A stretch of DNA of 20,907 nt, taken from contig DLGO01000057.1 of the NCBI GenBank assembly GCA_002482725.1, positions 277 through 21,183 on the forward strand, in the 5' to 3' direction. The position numbers and the translations under genes were made by a program. Shown one piece after another: positions 15,085 to 20,907 of the stretch. The notes beneath the pieces are model-generated. The model was not told where the DNA came from. It saw only the letters and a program-made list of their open reading frames with translations, and did not search any database. The DNA is from Bacteroidetes bacterium UBA7692. GTDB lineage: Bacteria; Bacteroidota; Bacteroidia; Chitinophagales; LD1. Positions within the stretch are counted from its first letter, which is position 1, and each line of letters starts with the position of its first letter.

Positions 15085-16629
15085 TTATATGTTGCTATCC
15101 AGTTTTTTAATCAACGTCATATCCTTGCCATTATAGCCGAATATTACGCCATGTTCTATCTTCCTTTGCTTCAGAAAGGCCAATGCCTCCTCGTTGCTCT
15201 GCACAAATTTTACGTTGCGTTTGGCATACCAGATAACCTGCGGCTCCGGCGCCACGCCCTGCACAAACAGCACTTCCTGTTTGGTAGAATTATCTGTAAG
15301 CACTTTTGCGGCATTTTGCTCTGCTGCATACAGCGCACCGCTAAACGATGTGTTGCCCGGGCGGTTGGTAACATAAAACTGCACTATGCATATTGCTATG
15401 AAAGCAAACACCATGGAGTTGATTTGCGCAATGCTGAAGACCCCGCTCTTTTTGATTTTATCGTACAATATGCCCAGCAATACGCTGAATAAAAGCGAAG
15501 CGTACAATACGGTAAAGTCCTGTTCGGAATAGTTGAGGAAAAAGAAATGCAGCAACAGCACCGGCAGCACCGATAGCCATATAAAGCGGTAGCCATTTTC
15601 CGAGAAAACAATTTTAAGCTTGGCGCGTGTTAGTGCCAGCCATACAAAACCACCCAGTAGCAGGTACACCGGCAGGTAGTTAACTATGTAATTGTAAATG
15701 ATATGCTTGGCCAGTATAACATAAGAAAACAGGAAGTGGAATAATCCCTGCTGTGTATCGGTAACGCTGCCGCGCAGCAGATAGCGGTTTACTATTTCGC
15801 TCAGGTAGGCTTCCATGCCGTTTATCTGGGTGTACTGATAGGTAATGACCCTAAGCGAAAGCAACGCTACAATAATGGTGCTCAGGATAAGTGTGCGGAA
15901 ACCTTTGTTCTGGCGCACGTGGATAAGGCTGTAAACCAACACCCCAATGGCAAAGAACACGCCCAGCCACGAAGTATATATCATAAGGAACAGCAGCAGC
16001 ACATAAAAGAAAATGTACTTGGGCGAAGAGAATTTTTGGCGGATGACCATTTTGAGCACGGCATAGGTGCCCATAATAAACAGGCAGTGCACGGCCATGT
16101 CGCTCATGTATATGTTGCCCTGGAACCACAGCGTGGCCGGCGAAAAAATATACACCGTAAATGCTACAATAGAGGCCAGGTGCGGATAGCTACGCGCCCT
16201 GTTGAAGCTTAGCAGGCACACCGTAAAATAAACGAACAGCCCGCTGATAAAATGCAGGAAGAAGTTGAGCACCTGCAGCGGCAGCACATCTGGTTTTATA
16301 TGCAGCAGCTTGAAAACAAAATACGGAAAGTAATAGGCAAACGGCGGGTGCGACACATAGTAATAGTTGCCCCTGGCATCTACCATTTTGCCGGAGGCAT
16401 TGGCGTGGTTGTTGATGAATTTGTCGGCCTCGTTGTTATAGGTCATTACCGGGTTGAAGCCATAGGTGCTTATGCCGTTCTGGTCCCATATCTCCAGTAT
16501 GCGCAGCGATACAGCCGTGCAGAACTCGTGGTGCTTGGAAAGTGGTCGGTTGAGTTGGGGCAATCGTACTATAACCGATATTAAAAAAATACCGAGCAGG
16601 ACAGGTAATGTACGAGTAATAAAAACCAT
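15085..16629 (-). CDS. Multi-spanning GT-C/family-39-like glycosyltransferase
   Basis: A 514-residue integral membrane protein with about ten or eleven hydrophobic helices. The first helix (about 5-24) is followed by an outer loop with acidic and histidine residues, LSKHHEFCTA, where GT-C enzymes place the catalytic acidic residue. Further on, YYYVSHPPFAYYFPYFVFKLL and NIYMSDMAVHCLFIMGTYAVLK resemble the loop-helix pattern of ArnT/PMT-like transferases that use polyprenyl-phosphate sugars. The last about 90 residues form a soluble domain (AEQNAAKVLTDNSTKQEVLF...), probably periplasmic. Donor and acceptor cannot be told. It is the first gene of an operon with DUF4340, separated by 2 nt. The start is the ATG at 16627-16629, divergent from the DUF2007 gene by 113 nt. 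Confidence 0.75.
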   Translation of the reverse strand: MVFITRTLPVLLGIFLISVIVRLPQLNRPLSKHHEFCTAVSLRILEIWDQNGISTYGFNPVMTYNNEADKFINNHANASGKMVDARGNYYYVSHPPFAYYFPYFVFKLLHIKPDVLPLQVLNFFLHFISGLFVYFTVCLLSFNRARSYPHLASIVAFTVYIFSPATLWFQGNIYMSDMAVHCLFIMGTYAVLKMVIRQKFSSPKYIFFYVLLLFLMIYTSWLGVFFAIGVLVYSLIHVRQNKGFRTLILSTIIVALLSLRVITYQYTQINGMEAYLSEIVNRYLLRGSVTDTQQGLFHFLFSYVILAKHIIYNYIVNYLPVYLLLGGFVWLALTRAKLKIVFSENGYRFIWLSVLPVLLLHFFFLNYSEQDFTVLYASLLFSVLLGILYDKIKKSGVFSIAQINSMVFAFIAICIVQFYVTNRPGNTSFSGALYAAEQNAAKVLTDNSTKQEVLFVQGVAPEPQVIWYAKRNVKFVQSNEEALAFLKQRKIEHGVIFGYNGKDMTLIKKLDSNI

Positions 16630-16742
16630 GATTGTATGCTGTGCAAATGTGCCGATTTATTTTGGTTGAAGCATCGCTATTTTGTCATATTTAAGAGTCT
16701 TTATCCAACGGAATTTGTTACTTACACCAAAATTGACCGCTT

Positions 16743-17123
16743 ATGCCAGCAAATTTTGTAACCATCTACACTTTTAACTATCCGCACCAGGCTATGGTGA
16801 TAACAGGCCGGCTGGATGCAGAGGGAATTCCCTATCGCCTGATAGATGCCCTTACCATACAGTCGGATCCGCTGCTGTCCAATGCCATTGGCGGTGTTAA
16901 ACTAACTGTGCAGGAAGACTATCTGGATGCTGCAAAAGAAATATTGCTGGACTCTGGATTGCCAAAGCAGGAGTACGAAGTGCCGTTCAGTGGTTTCAAA
17001 AAATGGTCGGACAATATACCAGGGCTTAAATCAATAAAAACAACTGAGTTCCGTTTGCTGGCAGTGTCCGGCGCTGTGGTATGCGCCTTGCTGGTAGTGC
17101 TTTATTTTTTTCTGGAAGCTTAG
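16743..17123 (+). CDS. DUF2007 protein with a C-terminal membrane helix
   Basis: A 126-residue protein. Residues 4-73 form the small alpha/beta DUF2007 domain (FVTIYTFNYPHQAMVITGRL, then GIPYRLID and GGVKLTVQEDYLDAAKEIL), a ferredoxin-like fold sometimes called a putative signal-transducing domain because related GlnB-like folds bind ligands. A linker follows, then one membrane helix (about 104-124), so the domain is tethered to the cytoplasmic face. The ligand and partner are unknown. Its stop codon overlaps that of anmK on the opposite strand. The start ATG at 16743 is the only one that keeps the first beta strand. Confidence 0.8.
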   Translation: MPANFVTIYTFNYPHQAMVITGRLDAEGIPYRLIDALTIQSDPLLSNAIGGVKLTVQEDYLDAAKEILLDSGLPKQEYEVPFSGFKKWSDNIPGLKSIKTTEFRLLAVSGAVVCALLVVLYFFLEA

Positions 17124-18211
17124 GCGAAGTAAACCGCCCCATTCACCGTATCGCGGTTGGCACCTGTCACCGAGGCCAGTACATTTGGCTGGTTACGCAG
17201 GCGCAATACACCAATAAACGCCATTGCTATAGCTTCCTTAAATGCAATTATATCGGGCGAAGGAATTACCATTTGCAGATTGCCGAGTTCCTGTAACCGG
17301 CCTATCAAAAATGTATTGAAAGCGCCACCGCCCGTAACCAATACGCTGCTGCCTGCCAGCGAAATGCCTGCGTGGGTTTCTACTGCTTTTATATGCCGGT
17401 GAAATTGCAGGGCAATAAATTCTGTTACCGTGCGCAGTTTGTTGTTTACCGGCGCATCCGATTCATTCAAAATGGCAAAGTACGTTTCCTGCACAAAGGT
17501 ATTGTCCAGCGATTTAGGGAAAGGCGCCTCGTGGAAAGCTACAGCATTCAGGTTTTTCAGCAGCGCATCATTTATGTTGCCCTTTGCCGCCTCTGCGCCG
17601 CCATTGTCATATTCCAGGCCAAGTTGTGCTGCCAGGTAATTCAGTAGCTGGTTTGCCCCGCAAAAATCGAAAGCCAGCAACTGGTTATCTATCCTTACGC
17701 TCAGGTTGGCTATGCCGCCCAGGTTCAGGCATATGGCGTGTTGGTGAAACAGCAGCTTATCTGCTATAGGCACAATGGGTGCGCCATTGCCGCCGTGTGC
17801 AATATCTGCACTGCGCAAATCGTTTACCACCGTTATGCCACAGGTCGCCGCTATGGCAGCACCTGCGCCCAGCTGCGTGGTAAATCCTTTTTCGGGATGG
17901 TGGAATACGGTGTGGCCATGCGAAGCCACCAGGTCTATATTGCGCAGTTCTTTGTCCATAACAAAATCCATAACGGCATTACCAAAAAACAGCCCAAGGT
18001 CTGTATCTGCCTTTGCCAGTTCTTTGGCATTCAACAAGGGCAACCCTTTCAGCATTTGCTGAAAATCTGCCGGGTATGTTTTGCAAAGACTATCTAACAG
18101 TTTAAACGACCACTGGCCATCATTTTCCACGAAGCTGCAACAGGCAATGTCCAGCCCATCCAGGGAGCTGCCGCTCATAAGGCCTATAGCGTGGTAGGTA
18201 TTTGCTGCCAT
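17120..18211 (-). CDS. anmK: Anhydro-N-acetylmuramic acid kinase
   Basis: A 363-residue kinase that opens the 1,6-anhydro ring and phosphorylates anhMurNAc to MurNAc-6-phosphate in peptidoglycan recycling. The N-terminal ATP-binding loop GLMSGSSLDGLD (10-21) and VNDLRSADIAHGGNGAPIVPIAD (129-151) are clear. The second ATPase motif is NLGGIANLS (163-171), the catalytic Asp182 lies in FDFCGAN, and VTGGGAFN comes later. The family's common D-x-G-P-G-N is here D-F-C-G-A-N, a variant that still keeps Asp and Asn. Length is normal (360-370). The gene starts 20 nt after the stop of the DUF4175 gene, so the two are probably co-transcribed. Its 3' end overlaps the convergent DUF2007 gene by 4 nt. No murQ or nagA is adjacent. 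Confidence 0.94.
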   Translation of the reverse strand: MAANTYHAIGLMSGSSLDGLDIACCSFVENDGQWSFKLLDSLCKTYPADFQQMLKGLPLLNAKELAKADTDLGLFFGNAVMDFVMDKELRNIDLVASHGHTVFHHPEKGFTTQLGAGAAIAATCGITVVNDLRSADIAHGGNGAPIVPIADKLLFHQHAICLNLGGIANLSVRIDNQLLAFDFCGANQLLNYLAAQLGLEYDNGGAEAAKGNINDALLKNLNAVAFHEAPFPKSLDNTFVQETYFAILNESDAPVNNKLRTVTEFIALQFHRHIKAVETHAGISLAGSSVLVTGGGAFNTFLIGRLQELGNLQMVIPSPDIIAFKEAIAMAFIGVLRLRNQPNVLASVTGANRDTVNGAVYFA

Positions 18212-18231
18212 TGTAGCTGTGTATTACAATT

Positions 18232-20907
18232 TTATTGTGTGGCAATATTCCTGAAATACTGCTCGGTAAGCTGCTTGTAGTAGGGTTTCAACGCAGGCGG
18301 CACAGTGCGGTAAAAATCTGCCTGTTGTTGTTGCTGCTTCAGGTACTCTGCCAGCGAAGGCGGCATTTTCCTGTCTGTTTCTCTGCCCGTATTGCTTTCC
18401 CTTTCTTTCTTTTCGTCGCGTTGGCGCTGTGCATTTTCAGCCTCCAACAAACGGGTGAATATTTCCTGCTGGCGTTTCAGCATCTCATTGGTCAGCTGTT
18501 TATTCACCAGTTGTGTTTCTGTCTGGTTCATTTTCTGTATTACCTCTCCCAGATTGCCCAGGCTTTGCTTGCCATCTTTGTTCTCTTCCTGGTTCAGTTT
18601 TTCCAATGCTTTGCGTATCTCTGCCTGTTTACCTGCCAGCTCAGAGAATTGCTTGCTCAATTCTTTTTGGTAGCCTTTGTCACCGGCTTTTTGTGCGCCA
18701 TCCCTTTTCATCATTTCGCTTAGTTGCGAAATCCTGTCACCCAATTGTTTTTGCATCTGCCCAAGATTTGGTTTGCCCGCCCCTGGCTTTTTGCAAGTGG
18801 CGCTCGGTTTACCATCCTTGGGCTTAGAGTCATCGCTTTTAGCCTGCATCATTTCCTGTTGCATGTTTTGCAGTGCTTCACTAAGCATCAAAGCCAGATT
18901 ATTATATCCGGTCATTACTGATTGCTGGTCGCTAAGTGCCTTTCCGATATTCCGCTCTTCCATAGACGCCTTAGATTTAGACAGGTATTTGTTTACCTCA
19001 TTTATCTCCTTTGTTATAAATGATTCTATTTTCTCCTGACGACGGGCAAGGGCATAAAGGCTATCCTCTACCATTTTGCTATTCTCGGTAATCTTTTGCT
19101 GCTCCTTCATCAGGTCTACATACCTTGGGTTGTTGTAGTTGGTGGCCTTAATGTCGTCCATCAGCTTTTCTTCGCTAAAACTCAGGCTCACTATGTTTTC
19201 CAGCAACTGGCGCAGTGCCTGCATATCTTCTGCCTGCTGGTCTTCTTCCATTTTTTGCTTCATGCCCTTCATTTTCTGTCCGGCATTTTTCATGTTGTTG
19301 GCAGCGCTTTTCTGGTTTTTACTTGCCGACTGGTTGTCCTGCTTTTTAAGGTCATCGCCTGCATCTTCCATTTGCTGTTCAGCAGTTTCCAGTTGTTTTT
19401 CAACCTCTTTAAAATCCTGCTCGCTCTTGGTCTCCTCGTTCATTTTCTTCAGGTCGTTCACATCTTTCTTCGCGTCCTGCAAATCCTTTTTCAATTGCTC
19501 CTGCTTTTCGGCCAGCTGCTTGTTGTCCTGTTGTTTGTTTTGCTCAGCTTGTTTGGCCAGCTCTTCCTGTTTTTTGGCCAGTTCCTCCAGTTTATTGGCG
19601 GTTTCTTCCATTTTTTGGTTGAACTCCAGTTTTTTGAACAGCTCCAGCATACGGTCCAGCTCTTTTTCCAGCTTCTCGTTGTTCATCTGCATGTCGTCCA
19701 TCTTCTCAACTGCATCTTTCTTGTTGTTGAGCTCCTCCAGCATTTTCTCCAGCTTTTCGTACAGCTTTTTTATCTCATCGTTCATTACCTTATCAAAAAG
19801 GTCCTGCAACTTTTCCTGTTTCTGTTTTACCTGCTCGCTTACTTCCTTTACGTCATTTTGTTTTTCAAAATTCTGGTCCAGCTTGTCTTTTATGCTTTTC
19901 AGCTCTTCCTGTAGTTGCTTTTGTTTGTCAACCGCATCGTTCATCTGCTTTTTATCTTCCCAGTTCAGGTTCTTTTTGTCCAGTAGCTTATCCTTTATGT
20001 CGCGCAGTTCGTTTTTCAGGTTCTTGGCATCCTTCATAGCATCTTTCATGCTTTCTTTCAGCTCTTTGCTATCTGCGGCCAATTGCTTTTCCAGTTCTTT
20101 CTGGCTTGGCATTTCGAACAGCATAGTGTTGCTGCGCGTGCTTTTGCTGCCATGCACTCCATCGTTGTCCCATACTTCGAAATAGTAGGTCATTTTATCG
20201 CCCGGTTTTATTCCCAGGTCTTTAAAGTTCCAGTAGTAGTTGAATTTAGATATCAACTGTGAGGTAGTGATCCTCACATCTACTTTCTCTTTCACATTGG
20301 GCTGGCCCGAAGAGTCGGCGCGCTCTATGCTGTAGTTGAAAGACAGGCTGCGCAAACCGTAGTCGTCGCTCACCTCGCCCAGGTAGTAAAAGTAATTACT
20401 GTTCAGGCTGTCGCGCTGCTCCTGCAACGAAATGGTAGGGTACAAATCCGGAATTACATTCAGTGTATAGCTTACAGAGTCTGCCTTTACCACATTGCTG
20501 TTAGATACAAACACGGTATAAGGCGAGCTTTGCATCAATGTTTTGCTAAAGGTAAATTCCTGCTCGCCGTTGCGTTTGGTAATGTAGGTAGAGTCGCCCA
20601 GTTTAATGCGTATCTCTTCGGTATTGTTGGCAGTAAATTTCCATTGCAGCTTGCTGCCTGCTGGCACAGAAAGGTCACCGGCATTTTTCAATACTTCGTT
20701 TTGTCTGCCGGTATATGCCGGGTAGTTGCAAACCACCTCGAACGATTGCACCACAGGCTTTGCCACCACTTCTATCATGTAGGGCTTGGAATAGTAGCCA
20801 TTCGCCAAAAAGCGGAAGCTTGTATTCTGCTGTATGTTGTTCAACTCGTAAGAGAAGGCATCTGCCCCGTCTTTCCTTAGCTTGTAGGTGTTCTTGCCTA
20901 TTTCAAC
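18232..20907 (-). CDS. Large DUF4175 coiled-coil membrane protein (5'-truncated by the window)
   Basis: The frame is open from the stop at 18232 to the window edge, so at least 891 residues are seen; the N-terminus, probably with membrane helices, lies beyond. The reading frame seems to begin at TTG 20844, but it continues upstream, so that is not the start. The first about 240 visible residues are beta-rich (VSYTLNVIPDLYPTISL; WDNDGVHGS), like a periplasmic Ig-type region. A very long Lys/Glu/Gln/Asp coiled coil follows (about nt 20110-19160), then helical segments, and a second one (about 18760-18430). The C-terminus has the DUF4175-like signature MPPSLAEYLKQQQQQADFYR and LKPYYKQL. Relatives are of unknown function, though they occur near MoxR/VWA genes in this phylum. 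anmK follows after 20 nt. The coiled coil explains the long spurious open frames on the opposite strand. Confidence 0.85.
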   Translation of the reverse strand, partial: VEIGKNTYKLRKDGADAFSYELNNIQQNTSFRFLANGYYSKPYMIEVVAKPVVQSFEVVCNYPAYTGRQNEVLKNAGDLSVPAGSKLQWKFTANNTEEIRIKLGDSTYITKRNGEQEFTFSKTLMQSSPYTVFVSNSNVVKADSVSYTLNVIPDLYPTISLQEQRDSLNSNYFYYLGEVSDDYGLRSLSFNYSIERADSSGQPNVKEKVDVRITTSQLISKFNYYWNFKDLGIKPGDKMTYYFEVWDNDGVHGSKSTRSNTMLFEMPSQKELEKQLAADSKELKESMKDAMKDAKNLKNELRDIKDKLLDKKNLNWEDKKQMNDAVDKQKQLQEELKSIKDKLDQNFEKQNDVKEVSEQVKQKQEKLQDLFDKVMNDEIKKLYEKLEKMLEELNNKKDAVEKMDDMQMNNEKLEKELDRMLELFKKLEFNQKMEETANKLEELAKKQEELAKQAEQNKQQDNKQLAEKQEQLKKDLQDAKKDVNDLKKMNEETKSEQDFKEVEKQLETAEQQMEDAGDDLKKQDNQSASKNQKSAANNMKNAGQKMKGMKQKMEEDQQAEDMQALRQLLENIVSLSFSEEKLMDDIKATNYNNPRYVDLMKEQQKITENSKMVEDSLYALARRQEKIESFITKEINEVNKYLSKSKASMEERNIGKALSDQQSVMTGYNNLALMLSEALQNMQQEMMQAKSDDSKPKDGKPSATCKKPGAGKPNLGQMQKQLGDRISQLSEMMKRDGAQKAGDKGYQKELSKQFSELAGKQAEIRKALEKLNQEENKDGKQSLGNLGEVIQKMNQTETQLVNKQLTNEMLKRQQEIFTRLLEAENAQRQRDEKKERESNTGRETDRKMPPSLAEYLKQQQQQADFYRTVPPALKPYYKQLTEQYFRNIATQ

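Noticed and set aside
19096..20185. Two long plus-strand open frames (about 272 and 348 codons) opposite the DUF4175 gene
   Set aside because: They mirror the Lys/Glu/Gln-rich coiled coil; their products are Phe/Leu/Ser/Cys-rich low-complexity strings with no domain.
20782..20844. TTG at 20844 as the start of the DUF4175 gene
   Set aside because: The frame is open and coding-like for 21 more codons to the window edge, so the gene is simply cut by the window.

Overview
The window is a gene-dense chromosomal segment from a member of the Bacteroidota, most like the Chitinophagaceae/Sphingobacteriales side of the phylum. The evidence is the gene set: a bTHX-type ribosomal peptide with a long basic tail, an M3 oligoendopeptidase, a FabG ending in VCGGM, a DUF4175 coiled-coil protein, a DUF4340 protein and a MIDAS-type membrane protein. 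Promoters of the phylum's primary-sigma type (TTG/TTTG, 18-19 nt, TAnnTTTG) precede several genes, and clear Shine-Dalgarno sequences are absent. I see no tRNA, rRNA, CRISPR array, IS element, integrase or phage gene. The window reads as core genome, not an island.

Layout. 1-751: SanA/YdcF-like membrane protein (minus), divergent from an M3 oligoendopeptidase (894-2597, plus), with a 12-bp inverted repeat between them. 2676-3320: pdxH (plus), converging on a minus-strand block: bTHX (3339-3557), a two-helix membrane peptide of unknown function (3624-3848), a 702-residue MIDAS/VWA-like membrane protein (3994-6102) and fabG (6225-6968). A histidine ammonia-lyase gene (7100-8578, plus) diverges from fabG. 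It is followed by a second-type ClpP (8715-9317) and a 134-residue protein of unknown function starting 6 nt after the clpP stop, ending at a strong bidirectional terminator (9743-9787). Then on the minus strand come idi (9800-10342), mfd (10573-13947), a DUF4340 protein (14045-15082) and a multi-spanning GT-C-like glycosyltransferase (15085-16629). A DUF2007 protein (16743-17123, plus) converges, with overlapping stop codons, on anmK (17120-18211, minus). anmK lies 20 nt downstream of a large DUF4175 protein that runs off the right edge of the window.

How the genes fit together. Most are housekeeping: fatty-acid elongation (FabG), isoprenoid supply (Idi), vitamin B6 (PdxH), transcription-coupled repair (Mfd), ribosome (bTHX) and muropeptide recycling (AnmK). 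GT and DUF4340 are spaced 2 nt apart and must be co-transcribed. mfd lies 97 nt further on, behind a spacer with two hairpins. DUF4175 and anmK form another pair.

I did not find a clear new defence, mobile or biosynthetic system. The best candidates for something under-described are: the ClpP2 plus unknown-partner operon, whose promoter has an inverted repeat filling the spacer between -33 and -7; the 10-bp inverted repeat centred on the pdxH -7 box; an orphan plus-strand hairpin-terminator pair between idi and mfd that may end a small RNA; and the histone-H1-like tail on the ribosomal peptide. All promoter and operator calls are by eye and need experimental or comparative support.
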